Source: Ascaphus truei (Eukaryota; Chordata; Amphibia; Anura; Ascaphidae). Taken from it: a DNA stretch of 64,000 nucleotides. Position 1 is the first letter of the stretch. The number at the start of each line of letters is the position of its first letter. The position numbers were made by a program, and so were the translations under genes. The DNA lies in assembly GCA_036426205.1 (NCBI GenBank), contig WSYH01001186.1, positions 66,613-130,612 of the forward strand, given 5' to 3'. This document shows, in pieces, positions 46,043 through 57,358 of the stretch. The notes below the pieces were generated by a model. That model was not told where the DNA came from. It ran no database searches and was given only the letters and a program-made list of their open reading frames with translations.

Positions 46043-46525
46043 ATAGTCTTCTGATGGAGAGGGTGCGCTTGGTGATGGAAGGTTGAAGGTCCCATCCATG
46101 CCACCCTCCTGCTCCTGCATCCGACATACAGGGACAAGAACTCCAAGCAAACTATGTATCCCCGCTATGTCAGTCTCTATCTTCTCCATGCGCTTCTCCA
46201 TCTTCTCCATCTGCTTATTCATCTTCTCCACACGTAGATCCATATTCAGCATGGTCTCTAGAAGAAGATCTAGCTTTACCAGCATAGAATTCTCAGGGAT
46301 ATCGATACTGAACCCATTCAGCATGTGGGCTAGCGAGCTGGATCTTGTGCTCGGAGTGCTCTGGACTTCTGAGTGGATGGGTACTGGAGCGGATGAGATA
46401 GGGGTTCCCTGGAGAGAAGTGGCAGTGTGGAGTGCAGGAGAAGGTGACCTGTGGGTTCCCGGGAGAGCAGCGTCGTCGCATTTTTTTAATGTTTCCTTCC
46501 TCCTCATCCGCATCAACAACAACAC
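46043..46525 (-). pseudogene. coiled-coil ORF cut by element T
   Basis: The minus-strand frame has a Ser/Thr/Pro-rich first half, then VKLDLLLETMLNMDLRVEK and MNKQMEKMEKRMEKIETDIA (a clear heptad coiled coil), then a Pro/Ser-rich end. The last residues of the open frame are read from element T's terminal repeat, so the true C-terminus is lost. Proteins of this style (disordered plus C-terminal coiled coil) accompany PIF/Harbinger transposases as their Myb-like partner, but no Myb domain is visible. The family is uncertain. Upstream, the frame runs into the (GAT)n arrays. Confidence 0.4.
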
Positions 46526-46585
46526 CCTCTGTTACACAGACATCATCATCACAACGAAAAAGGACCAATTGTGGTTCTGGTTGCT

Positions 46586-46695
<110 letters not shown>

Positions 46696-46743
46696 CGTGG
46701 GGGGGGGGTGGGGGGGTGGTGTGGTGAGATGTGATCGGTTGTG

Positions 46744-46871
<128 letters not shown>

Positions 46872-46989
46872 CCAAACCCCCAGGGTCAACATCATCTTCA
46901 CCACAGCATAGATGACCACAATTACTTTCACATATTTTTCCACAAATACCAGTTTCATCTCCTGTTGCCCATACATATGGGAATACAAC

Positions 46990-48900
46990 TACTAGAGTCA
47001 TTGTGTGGCGTTATTTTAAACTATCAAAGGATCAGAGGACTGCCACCATCACACAAACTGTCTTACAACCTTAGATAGCCAACATAATACAAAGGGAAGT
47101 TGCAGAAATCTGACAACACATTGTAATGTCACTTGTGGAGATGGAGAAAATTGGCCACTGGCATCAGTAGTATTTGATCCAGTTGAATTAGATTTAGGTG
47201 TAAGGGGGATGCTGATAACCAAAAGCAGTGCTGATGATCATGACAATGGGATGGATGCTAGATATGCTCCGGCAAAGTATCAGTTTGCAAAGCAGTTATC
47301 ATGATGATGTGAGTGCTAATATGCAGCACTCAGCAACAGCAGCCACAGCCTATTGTTCTTGAAGCATTTGATATGTTTAACAAATTCCACAACACCCATG
47401 ATAGAGCTGTGGTGCTGAATGACTATCTAGCTAAACTTCTTGCTATGCACTTGTTACCATTAAAATTGATTAAATCTGAGGGATTCAGAGAGATTATTGA
47501 ACATTGTGAGCCACGTTTGACCATCCCAAGCAAATCCTATTTCTCTAACACAGCACTTCCAGAACTATACAGCAAAAATTTTGCATTGGTGCCCTAACAC
47601 AGTTGGAGAGAAGTAGGGTCCACCTCACTACCGACATGTGGAGGAGTGGAGGTGACTACCTGACTGCTACTGTCATTGGGTGTATTTTACTATTCTTAGC
47701 GACAAAAGGTGTAAAAAAAAAAAGTAAACTTTTGCAACAGCAAAATGTTCCGTAGACATGCAACCTTATCTCTGCAGAGAAAAGGCACACAGAGCTTCAG
47801 ATGTGTTAGCAAAAATACAGAATGTCATACAGTGATGGATAATTGCAAGGGCACTGGAGGTTGTGTTTGTGGCTGGGGATAATGGTTCCAACTTGGTTGC
47901 AGCAATTAAACAAGTTAACATGACACACATTCCTTGTTTTGCCCACATGCTCAATTTAGTAGTTACACGTTTCCTAGCTCAGTGTCGGAATGTGCAGAGC
48001 ATTTTGGCAGTTGCTGGAAAAATATGTGCTCAGTAGCTGATCGTAGACAGCCCGCAGTACCCTGTTTAAGCTAACGGGCAAAACAACCTGCCTCATCAAA
48101 AGCTACAAATGAAGGTGTCAACACGCTGAAATTCAACTTTATATACAGTATGCTTAAGCACTTCCATGACCAGCAGAAAGTGGTCAATAATTTTGTCATG
48201 TCGAAAGCCAGCTGGCACCTGGATGGGCTAAATCTGCAGCCTAGACAATAGCAAATAATGGGAGAGCTGGGCAGACTGCTGAGGCCCTTTGAGGAAGCCA
48301 CAATTTTTGTGAGCAGTGATGAAACTGGCATAACTCAGATCATCCCACTAATATTCCTCATGAATTTTTTTTATTGATATGCAGCATAATAATGGCAACA
48401 ATGATGATGACAAAGATGATATTAATCAAACGGAAAGAGGAATATCTGCAGGCTACACTTTTAGACACTAGATTCAACCGCTTTCTTCCTCTTAAGCTTC
48501 AAGTATGTTGGGTTATGTTATTTGTGGTGGTAGGGGTAATGCTGTTGGTGGTGGCAGTGGCAGTAACAGCAGACAAAGTTGTGTTCCTCATTATGGCTAA
48601 TGCTCCATCACTATGACATGATTCACACTAGCACAGAATCAACAGGCACCTCTAATAGTACTAGTGCTATGACATGGTAGAGTCGTTTATGGGTGATTGT
48701 TCATTCCTGCCTCCTGAATCTGATCCTCTTGGGCTGCTAAATCAAAACGAGGCCTGCTCTTTCAAAGGTGGCAGTGGATTGGCTGAGTTGTCCTCCTGCA
48801 AGTGTGTGTTTAGTGCAGCAGTTGCCAAAAAAAACTATCCCATGGCAGTGTGGAAAGGCTCACTTTTTATCAAGATGAATAAACATCTGATTCCTCCTAA
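46990..48900 (+). pseudogene. BED-type hAT transposase, decayed
   Basis: Cut-and-paste transposase of the hAT superfamily. Pieces appear in changing frames. A BED zinc-finger remnant (VWRYFKLSKDQRTA, about 47,010) comes first. Then LPLKLIKSEGFREIIEHCEP and RLTIPSKSYFSNTALPELY at 47,313-47,597 (the region before the catalytic domain), HLTTDMWRSGGDYLTATVIG near 47,625, VAGDNGSNLVAAIKQ with IPCFAHMLNLVV near 47,865-47,965 (catalytic-core motif), LGRLLRPFEEATIF near 48,270, and EEYLQATLLDTRFN near 48,430. Numerous stops and frameshifts show it is dead. It resembles ZBED-like hATs. A (GA)n run follows its end. Confidence 0.8.
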
Positions 48901-48916
48901 ATATAAAACCCCTGCA

Positions 48917-48920
<4 letters not shown>

Positions 48921-48976
<56 letters not shown>
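48921..48976 (+). repeat. (GA)n microsatellite
   Basis: Uninterrupted ga run. ORFs across it are Arg/Glu or Ser/Leu artefacts. Confidence 0.98.
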
Positions 48977-48982
<6 letters not shown>

Positions 48983-49265
48983 ATGAATGTGCAGAGTATG
49001 AGCTGATGTTGACTGGCAGAAACAAGTGACAATTAAAAGCGGCAATAATGGAGCAAGAAGCCTGGCTACCTGAGCTGAAGGGGCATGAATCCGCAGCTGC
49101 CGTAAACACCAACCATCCCGGAAGATAAGGGGTTAACTTATCCCAGGGGCTGAAAGGACAACAGGAAGAGGATTAAAAGGATGGAAGGATCCTGGAGTCA
49201 GATTAGCTCAACCGGAGGGGCCTGGCCCCTCAGCTGCAGTTACAGCAGCCACCAACCTGCCCAGA

Positions 49266-50045
49266 ATGCAAGGGGTTAACTTTGCCCTGGGGCTGCCATT
49301 ACATGGGGAGGGCACCGGTAGCCACCTGGAGATTGGTGGCTTGGCATCCGTGACAGGACTCAACCTCCCTGAGTTCCTAACTCTCTTGACAGCCTGGGGA
49401 GACGGGTCCACACCCGCGGAGTTTATCCAGCTGCTGTTCCGGCTCAGGGCAACAACAGCGGAGGTTCAAGATGAGAGACTGTGCTACATTTGTCAGAAGA
49501 AGGGCCACATCAAAGCCCAATGCCCAGACCGGGAGCTGTCGGGCGAAGAACCCCATCAGGGGCACCGCTCACAAGCTGCTAAGGGGTCAGATGCCCGTGT
49601 CTGGCTGCAAGAGGATGCAAGCCCAACCGTGGAAACAAGCCCCAGAGGGACGTCCCATGGAGAACCTGCCCTTGTGTCCCCCATGCCAGCAGCAGTGAGC
49701 AGAGGATGTCCAAGTGCATCAGTTGAGATGCAGTCTGCAGATGAACTGGGCAGGCACCCACAGAGGGTTACTGTTGATGACCAGCAAGCAGGCAGCTTGC
49801 CATATTTGAGTGCTGCTGTTATTCTGGTGCAGCCAGAATATTTGAAGGGGGAGAGGGTTTTGTCCAGGGTAACTGCTGAGGTGCGCCTTGGCAGAGACCT
49901 GGAACCAGCGTCCTGTATGTTTGCTGGGGAATTGCCTGCAGTTGCGGCGATTCCTAGGAGCCTGACATCAGGGAGCACAGTGGAATCCACCACCTGCAAT
50001 TGGAACCTACGTTTCCAGAAGTCTTTGAGGAGACCAGTGAGGTAA
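49266..50045 (+). CDS. Gag-like ORF with CCHC zinc knuckle (Gypsy-type LTR element)
   Basis: This 259-residue frame contains RLCYICQKKGHIKAQCPDRE, a CX2CX4HX4C zinc knuckle (Cys73, Cys76, His81, Cys86). It is the RNA-binding signature of LTR-retrotransposon Gag nucleocapsid. The 70 residues before it look like the end of a capsid region; the rest is low-complexity and unfamiliar. The first ATG is used only because it opens the frame; coding sequence may begin further left (49,040-49,265 is non-coding as far as I can see). The ORF is open, but the element lacks protease and most of pol, so it is probably non-functional or non-autonomous. Confidence 0.6.
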   Translation: MQGVNFALGLPLHGEGTGSHLEIGGLASVTGLNLPEFLTLLTAWGDGSTPAEFIQLLFRLRATTAEVQDERLCYICQKKGHIKAQCPDRELSGEEPHQGHRSQAAKGSDARVWLQEDASPTVETSPRGTSHGEPALVSPMPAAVSRGCPSASVEMQSADELGRHPQRVTVDDQQAGSLPYLSAAVILVQPEYLKGERVLSRVTAEVRLGRDLEPASCMFAGELPAVAAIPRSLTSGSTVESTTCNWNLRFQKSLRRPVR

Positions 50046-51400
50046 GCCAGACCCAGTTGCAGACTGACAATGACGTACTGTTCCCTATTACTGTACCCAG
50101 TTTCCCTCCTGTAGAAATGACCGGTGGGTTGCTAGAGTTTGGTATTCAATTTACTGATGCGGTGCCATCAGACCCCAGCCTGGCAGGTAAGGGACTTCGG
50201 GCGTCCGAGTCTCAGCTAGGGTGGGCTCTGATAACTACCTATGGCACCGTGGGCCCCTGTCTAGAAAGACAGGGATACGGGGGGTAGAGGAGAGACTGAC
50301 CTGTAAGTGACCATTAGTGGTCCCCCAGGGGGACAGACAGCAGCTAGCACAGGTAGACTTCCCAATTACCCCGGTGGAGCATCAGGAGGTCTCTCGGATT
50401 AGAGCCTCCCTGTTTCAGCCTTGCAATGAGCTGGAGGTATCAGTGGCCGTGGCGAAGTTAGACCACCCCAGGGATACCTGCCAGCCAGGAGCTAAGGCGG
50501 TTGTGTCTGCACAGATACTCCTGGACTCATCCCCGGTAATGAGGGACCTGTTTCAGGGAAAAAAGTTAGCACAGGTAGGTCCCTTTGCTAGGATAGAATT
50601 GCCTAGGAGGGGGCTGGATGGGCTAGTGGTAGCTGGGGAGGAAAGGCAGCTGGTAGGGAGACTGCTTCAGGGAGAAGTGCCCACACAGGTAGTTCCTGTA
50701 GCTAGGTTAGAAGAGTCTAGAGGGAAGCTGAGTGAGGGAGGGCTGCGGGTAGATAGGCAGCCAGAGGTTGCTCAAGTAGTGGAGGTTCTGGGCCTAGGGG
50801 TGGCTAGGCAGTGATGTACTGTGGAGCAGGTAGGGATAGGGGGTCGTTGGGCCCCAGGCAGAGGGTAGAAGCTAGGGCTATGCTAGGAAAGTATAGGGCC
50901 CTTTGTACTGACATGCCAGGGACAACCCCCAGGATTGGTTCCTCAGTGCTCACAGGAGAGGGCAGCATAGTGAAGGAGGGAGGAGAGAGGCTGGCCCTAG
51001 CGTAGGTGATCCATCTTCGGGTCCTTGGGTTGGTTTAGTAACCCTAGTGCCTGAGAAGGGGGATGTTACCCACTTCTGTGGGGGCTGCTGGCAGCCCAAG
51101 TCAGGTGCTTATTCCATGTCCCACATTGCTGAGGGTGCAGGGACCAAGCATCTGAGCATTAGGAATCCCAGTAAGGGTTACTGGGGGATTCCCTTGACCC
51201 AGGGGCCGAGGGAGAGGGCAGTGGTAAGCATCCCAAGTGGCTTCTGTGGTATAGTAGTGATGCCACTCGGGGTGGGGACTGCCCTAGGGAATAATATGGT
51301 GGGGTATGTAGGAGTAGGTCTGCAGGAGGATATGCAGGTGGTCCCAGGGCAAGGGCAGATGGGGCCCCTACAAGAGAGTGTTGTGACCTCCACCATGCCT
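50046..51400 (+). other. Gypsy-like element interior, no recognisable domain
   Basis: Several short open frames (50,317-50,814 and others), rich in Gly/Val/Glu, with no protease, RT or integrase motif I can identify. Expected pol sequence is missing or replaced. Confidence 0.5.
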
Positions 51401-51417
51401 GACTTGACCAGAAAGCG

Positions 51418-51700
51418 ACGGTCTGTGCTTATTAGCTGGTCTCCTGCCTGTGAAGAGACATGCCAGGCTGTGTGCAAAGTACAGCCTTATCTGAAGGTAG
51501 GCCCTTCACTGTGGCCCCTGTCCACCATTCATTGGGTGGGTTGAAGAGGGCATCAGGGGATAAGGAGAGACTGTTACGTTGGAGCCCTGCTCTGCAAGAC
51601 TTGGACTTCACTATTCAACGTAACAGGAACTCTCTCTCAAAGAAAATCCCTCTGGACTTGTGTTCTTCAATGGTGCCAGGGGTGACCCATTTCCCGGGTG
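51418..51700 (+). pseudogene. RNase H remnant of Gypsy pol
   Basis: Two pieces in different frames. SWSPACEETCQAVCKVQPYL recalls the start of the Gypsy RNase H region (W.P.CE.AF..LK..L). KERLLRWSPALQDLDFTIQR recalls the end (R-L-RW-LQ-DF-I). The catalytic centre between them is missing. Its position just before a polypurine tract and LTR start fits a deleted Gypsy pol. Confidence 0.6.
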
Positions 51701-51728
51701 GGGTAATGGGCCGCCAGGCACCCATTGA

Positions 51729-51738
51729 GAAGGGGAGG
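51729..51738 (+). promoter_or_regulatory. polypurine tract
   Basis: gaaggggagg (gagaaggggagg in full) directly precedes TGTCACGG, the predicted start of the 3' LTR. This is the usual plus-strand primer site. Confidence 0.65.
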
Positions 51739-52409
51739 TGTCACGGGGAGGGTGGTGGTTAGCCCGGTAATAAAGGGGTTACCCCAAGCTGGCCACCCCT
51801 ACCATCGTGTGGAAGGGGAGGGGTCAACTATAATAATGGTTAAATGTGTCTACATTCCCCTGCCTCAGTACAACATGTATTCCCCTTTGGTTTTAATGTA
51901 TGTTCCTGGTTACATGTGTTCCTGTTCCTACAGTGATTGCACCAAACATATACACAGGGATCAGGTTGGAAGGGCAAGGGTCAAATGTATTTTGTTTTAT
52001 GACCCTTTGTTTGCTCCTTCCCGCCTTTTAGGCCACCATTTGCAATGAGGTACAGAATGCAATGTATTCCTATGCAAGATTTACAGGGCTGTTGCAATTA
52101 CTGTTAAAGACCAACAGATGGTGCCCGAGAGTATATGCGAAGATCCTCCATTGAAAAGCAATGGGCTATGCTTTAACATAAGCGTTCCCCAAAAGCTTAT
52201 TTCAAGGTTCAGGAGACACCCCGTCATACAATGTAGCTACTTGGGGATACTGTTAAACCACAGTATCCGAAAGTTGCTACTGTTCAATTATCCCTCAATT
52301 GACGTGGGAAATTAGGTCAGAGTTTTGAATTTTAATATGAAATAAGTATTAAAATGCATAGCTCAAAAAGTATAACAGCTAAATCCGACGGGCAATGTCC
52401 ACGGGAAGG

Positions 52410-52605
52410 GGCCGCGCCAGCCGCGAGGGTCACCACCATTAAAGCAATGGCGAAAGAAAGACTGCTGTTTTAAAATTAGGTTTTGGTCCTAAAAACATTA
52501 TCTACGGTTCGGTAATACCTGGAGGGCTGACATTTGTCCACGAGGCAGAGACCCCTGAGACAGGATTGCATGGCAGGTTTCAGCCCTCTCAGATTAACCA
52601 AACGG
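52410..52605 (+). repeat. diverged relative of the palindrome-arm sequence
   Basis: cgcgccagccgcgagggtca...attgcatggcaggtttcagc resembles the inner part of the palindrome arms at 54,250-54,500 and 55,470-55,700, including the accattgagcgcaatggcg-like core. It lies just left of the transposon. Confidence 0.45.
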
Positions 52606-53067
52606 AGTATTTTTGATATATATAAATTGTGATATATTTCTGTATACTGTTGCGGCAGCTTTTATTCTTACAAATCACCGGCTTTTACCTGGCTTGTCCC
52701 TGGAATGCCACGCTGTTCACGTGGAGCATGCCGTGCTCCTTTTGCCGTCCCAGCCAGGGTCATGCCCGGCTGACGCGCGGTTGATGGGTTTATTGATAAT
52801 GGTTCGGATTTAAATAGGCTGCAATGCTTCGCGTGTCCGCCAGATGGCAGAAATTCATGAATTGTAATGCGCCGAATCAGTAATGTGTCGGCTTGCAGGT
52901 GTTTCGTTTAAAAAAGATACTGTACCACAGTGTGCCATTGTAACTTGGCCTTGGCCTTGAGACTGAAGGAAGAGTTGCCAAAATGTATCAATTTAGCCTT
53001 TCATATTAAAGAAAGACAAAGACCAGTTTCAGTGTGTGTTACACTATTCTCCAGAGACCCACCCACC

Positions 53068-53661
53068 ATGAGTGTTCAAGTGCAGCCTGCTTTCCAAAAA
53101 CCTGACAGAAGATACGCGTATTTGATATGGGCTGCGATTAATGCAACAGAGGATAAGATGGCAACAGTTGCTCAAATTTATCAGTATTTTATCGAAAACT
53201 ATGACTTTTACAAATTTTTGCCAACTCCTCATACGTGGAAGCGTGCAGTAAGGAAAAGGTTATGTAGTGACCCCTGTTTTCACCATATTGTGCCCCAATT
53301 TGTTGGAGGGTATTGGTGTATATCACCGGGTTTTTCCCATATCTATGATCATGGAGGCGGCAAAAGGCAAAGGGTCGTGTTAAAAAAAACTAAGAAGCGA
53401 CAGTCGCTGCCAAGCAATGCACCAGCACCAGCACCGGCTTCCAATGACGGTCCCACTGTCAGTGACAACCCTGAGCCTGAGGTTGAGCTGGATTTGGTGT
53501 GCAGCTTTGGTGAAGATTGCATGTACCTAAGCGATTTCCAGCCTCACCTGCTGACTATAGGTGGACTAGTCCCGCTGCCAACTATCGACGTGGATGATGA
53601 AGAAAGCTGGACTGGCAGTGGACCGGCGCCGGCGCAAGCTGAATGGGAAATTCAATGGTGA
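53068..53661 (+). CDS. forkhead (winged-helix) DNA-binding protein of the transposon, intact
   Basis: A 197-residue ORF. The ATG is in good context (ccaccATGa) and matches copy 1's start; longer reading from 52,930 is not conserved. The forkhead domain spans about residues 8-105: QKPDRRYAYLI, MATVAQIYQYFIENYDFYKF (helices 1-2), HTWKRAVRKRLCSDPCF (recognition helix), GGYWCISPGF (strands) and a basic wing GGGKRQRVVLKKTKKRQ that could serve as a nuclear signal. In the recognition helix the usual W-x-N-S-I-R-H-N-L-S becomes W-K-R-A-V-R-K-R-L-C, so the base-contacting Asn and His are replaced by Arg and Lys. After residue 115 come an Ala/Pro linker and an acidic tail (CMYLSDFQPHLLTIG, DVDDEESW). 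It ends QW-stop, with the stop inside a gtgagt donor. Splicing to the acceptor at 53,760 also gives an immediate TGA. The domain call is firm; a role as repressor is a guess. Confidence 0.8.
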   Translation: MSVQVQPAFQKPDRRYAYLIWAAINATEDKMATVAQIYQYFIENYDFYKFLPTPHTWKRAVRKRLCSDPCFHHIVPQFVGGYWCISPGFSHIYDHGGGKRQRVVLKKTKKRQSLPSNAPAPAPASNDGPTVSDNPEPEVELDLVCSFGEDCMYLSDFQPHLLTIGGLVPLPTIDVDDEESWTGSGPAPAQAEWEIQW

Positions 53662-56314
53662 GTACTGTCTTGTTGCCGTATTATTTTGGTGGGGCTGGCT
53701 GGGTACTTCTTTAGGGGGCTGACCATTACTGTACATTAAAACTTTTCTTTTTTTTTCCTCAGAAAAGAAAATGGCTAACGGGAGGATTTCGTTGGATAAT
53801 ATTGTACTGTATGCTGATGTTTTCCAGCCATACAGTATACTGTGTAATAAACCCGAATAAATAAAACTATGCATTTATTCTACATACAGTATTCAGTATC
53901 GTTTCATTATGTGTCTTCCACAGTATACTGTACAGTGGTATACAGTGCCTAACATCTATGGGCAAAAATAATTTTATTCCTAGGTGCCCTAGAACAGAAG
54001 TTCCCACCCCAATTGCCCGTGAACTTGACCGCGGCCCTAAGTAGTTCCCACGCCAATTGCGTGAATATAATGTAAAATTACCCGTTCTGTGGGTCTGAGT
54101 GGGTTGAAATTTACCTGGTCTTCATGCGGGAGGACCCTTGCCATAGTGGCAAAATATCAGCCTTGCATGACCCCCGGAACCGGTGGTACCAAAAGACAGT
54201 TTAAAATCACATTACCAAAGTGGCTTTTTTTCTGCCATGCAAGTCAATGGCAGAAACCTGAACTTTAACATTACCCTGACTCCGTTCTGTTGCCACGAGA
54301 GGGTCGCAATTTGCCATGCAATCCTGCCGCAACTAGGACTGCATGGTCACCGAATCTGAGCCCTCTAGGTCAAACAGAACCGGAGTTGTGGGTTCCAGGT
54401 TTCTGCTCATTCTGACTTAGCCGGTTCAAAGCTTTCTCTGCCATTGCGCTCAATAGTAGGACCCTCTTCGCCGGCGTGACCCTTTCTCGCCGCCATTACT
54501 GCTCGGACACTGTTGGGGTCAAGTGAGGGGGTTCCTAACATCTAGGGGCAAAATGAATTTTATTTCTAGGTGCCCTAGAACAGAAGTTCCCACGCCAATT
54601 GACCTAGTTCCCACACCAATTGCCGTAGTTCCTACGCCAATTGCGCGACCAGGCAGTTAAAAATCAGTGAAGCAAGCCTCTACATTTGTTACACTGGCAA
54701 AGGAGCAAATGGAAACAATGTGAGGCAATTCAAAATGGTCTTTTATTGGTGGAGTCAGTACAAAAACATTTATTTACAAATACTGTACAATGTTGTAACA
54801 TTTAAAGTGCACAGCAATTCTAACCATCAACACACAATAATACATACTGCAGCCTTTATTAAATTCTTCTGCCACAAAACATTTTTGGTGCATGTTTAAC
54901 AGGTGCATGTTTAACAGGGAGTTAAAGTGACTTGCTTTTAATGTACTGTATTTGGGGGTTGTCTTTGGGGGTTTATTCATCAAATTATTATGATGAACTG
55001 CCTTTTGAAATTACAGTGCTGTTAATTATTTCAGCCACACACCTCCAGAGTCTTTAATCCCTCCCTAGCCAAGCGTCAATCGGCTGAGTCACCATAGCCT
55101 ACCATCCCCCTCTCTCCACTGGGTCGTTGATCTTCTGCATATTGCCATTGTGTTCTTAATCCGCCCATAGCCGAGCTACGAACACTCAGCACGCCTGCGT
55201 CTAATCACACCATCCCCCTCCCCAACCCTTAGAGGCCTGTTGTTTGAACGGTAATGCTTTCGAAAATCCCCTCTCGAATTTGAAATGTAAATCTGATGTG
55301 CACAGCACTGTGAGAATTGAGAGTACACTGATACAGAATTTCATCAGGGTGTGAAAATATTTGTCAGTCACTATGGTTTACAGTCACATGTTTTTTATAC
55401 AATACAGTACATTCTTTAATATCTTTAAAATAAAAATATATAAATCCTGTATATACAGGGTCTGAGCAGTAATGGCGGTGAGAAAGGGTCGCGCCGGCGA
55501 GGAGGGTCCTACCATTGAGCGCAATGGCGGAGAAAGCTTTGAACCGGCTAAGTCAGAATGAGCAGAAACCTGGAACCCACAACTCCGGTTCTGTTCGACC
55601 TAGAGGGCTCAGATTCGGTGACCATGTAGTCCTAGTTGCGGCAGGATTGCATGGAAAATTGCGACCCTCTCGTGGCAACAGAACGGAGTCAGGGTAATGT
55701 TAAAGTTCAGGTTTCTGCCATTGACTTGCATGGCAGAAAAAAAGCCACTTTGGTAATGTGCTTTTAAACTGTCTTTTGGTACCACCGGTTCCGGGGGGTC
55801 GTGCAAGGCTGATATTTTGCCACTATGGCAAGGGTCCTCCCGCATGAGGACCAGGTAAATTTCAACCCGCTCAGACCCACAGAACGGGTTATTTTACATT
55901 ATATTCGCGCAATTGGCGTGGGAACTACTTAGGGCCGCGGTCAAGTTCACGGGCAATTGGCGTGGGAACTTCTGTTCTAGGGCACCTAGGAATAAAATTA
56001 TTTTTCCCATAGATGTTAGGCACTGTATACCACTGTACAGTATACTGTGGAAGACACATAATGAAACAATACTGAATACTGTATGTAGAATAAATGCATA
56101 GTTTTATTTATTCGGGTTTATTACACAGTATACTGTACGGCTGGAAAACATCAGCATACAGTACAATATTATCCATCGAAATCCCCCCATTAGCCGTTTT
56201 CTTTTCTGAGGAAAAAAAAAGAAAAGTTTTAATGTACAGTAATGGTCAGCCCCCTAAAGAAGTACCCAGCTAACCCCACCAAAATAATACGGCAACAAGA
56301 CAGTACTCACCATA
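53655..56314. repeat. large palindrome, 859-base arms
   Basis: Left arm 53,655-54,513 and right arm 55,456-56,314 are inverted copies with few differences, enclosing a 942-base spacer. The left arm holds the donor and last exon of the forkhead gene (acceptor tcctcag near 53,761; aataaataaa near 53,860). The right arm carries the reverse copy. Sequence just inside the left arm (54,502-54,570) is also found, inverted, just outside the right arm (56,315-56,383). Confidence 0.92.
54514..55455. other. palindrome spacer, inverted relative to copy 1
   Basis: No ORF of note. The part 55,030-55,340, read on the minus strand, matches copy 1 at 8,690-8,966 (ctctcaatt, cagatttacat, caaattcgaga, ggttggggagg). 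The spacer is therefore flipped between the copies. Confidence 0.8.
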
Positions 56315-57358
56315 GAATTAAAATTCATTTTCCCCCAGATGTTAGGAACCCCCTCACTTCACCCCAACAGGGTCCGAGCATGTACAGTACTGTACTTTAA
56401 AATAAATTAAATATGCAATTTTACTATTACTGCGCGCGCACGCACAGACTGTGTACTGTAGGTTGAACCGCGAAGGTTTTAGACTTCAGAGACAACAGCT
56501 CGCAAACGCCCCCATGCGTTTTTACACGGCATTGCAGTATTGCAGCCAGCGGGAATAAAATGCTTAAATCACAGCCGCGAAAATAACGCTATACACCCCG
56601 GGAGAAAACGACACAAAACCGCACACCACCGGGATCTTCTGAAATTCGCGGAGCTAGCCAAGTAAGAATAAAGTTGGTCGCCACTGTAGTCAGGGCTACC
56701 CAATTAGCCCGCAAAAGTTCCTGGCCATTTGGAATTGTAATGAGCCATCAGGCGCCGGTGTGTCTGTGTGCCTTGTCCTGAACAAAGCTTCACCCCCAAG
56801 ATTAAGTATGCAGGAGGGAGAAAGAGCAGGACATGGTTGTTTAGGTTTAAGTGCCACAAATCACACCTCCAGTCAGCGTTTCCCCTGTGAAGAAATACAG
56901 ATGGTAGACTCAGAGGCACCATTCTTAAGAGTGGGTCTAAGAAAATGGACCTCTGACTAGAAGAGTACCCACCCCCTGTGGGCATGTACTATCTTGCTTC
57001 CCATGTGAGCTGGCAAAAGGTAATTGGGTCCAGGTAATTGTTCTACAATACCTGAGTCCCAATGTTAGGGATAGAGCCCACATCCCATATAAACGATTGC
57101 AAGCTCTATGCCCATGGTCTTCGTTGTCTTCGTTATTATACCTGAATTGTTCCTGTCGCTGGAAGAACTGCTAGCCTGAGTCCTGGGCTATTTCATTGTC
57201 CCCTTCCCAAGTAAGTGTCTATATTTCCATTTGTTATTTGTCCAACATTGTGTGTCCACCTGTCTTTTAAGGAATAAAATATCTTTATTATATCACAGTC
57301 ATATTCAATTCAACCCAGAGTATTTGGTGTATATTATAACCCTGTGGCTACCGTGACA

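Larger units (their letters stand above)
52647..56686 (+). mobile_element. forkhead transposon, copy 2 (no transposase)
   Basis: Left end ctgttgcggcagcttttatt and right end (complement) cagtggcgaccaactttatt are inverted partners sharing the ctttattcttac phrase. TA flanks both sides (52,645-52,646; 56,687-56,688). The 52,764-53,661 region matches copy 1 from 5,337, and the last 300 bases match copy 1's right end. The transposase exons are absent; in their place is a palindrome with 859-base arms. A TA target duplication and inverted ends support a Tc1/mariner-type DNA transposon. Confidence 0.8.
51739..57358 (+). mobile_element. Gypsy 3' LTR, split by forkhead transposon copy 2
   Basis: It begins TGTCACGG after the polypurine tract and ends CCGTGACA at 57,351-57,358, an 8-base inverted terminus proper for an LTR. 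The left part (51,739-52,646) is non-coding. The right part (56,689-57,358) contains a TATA-like catataaac (about 57,089) and aataaaatatc (57,273), and ends after tattataaccctgtggct. The transposon at 52,647-56,686, with TA on both sides, lies between them. The pairing of the two parts is inferred from the matching termini; the 5' LTR is not seen. Confidence 0.5.

Noticed and set aside
48674..49112. Ser/Leu and Arg/Glu repeat ORFs
   Set aside because: Translations of the (GA)n run next to hAT remnants.
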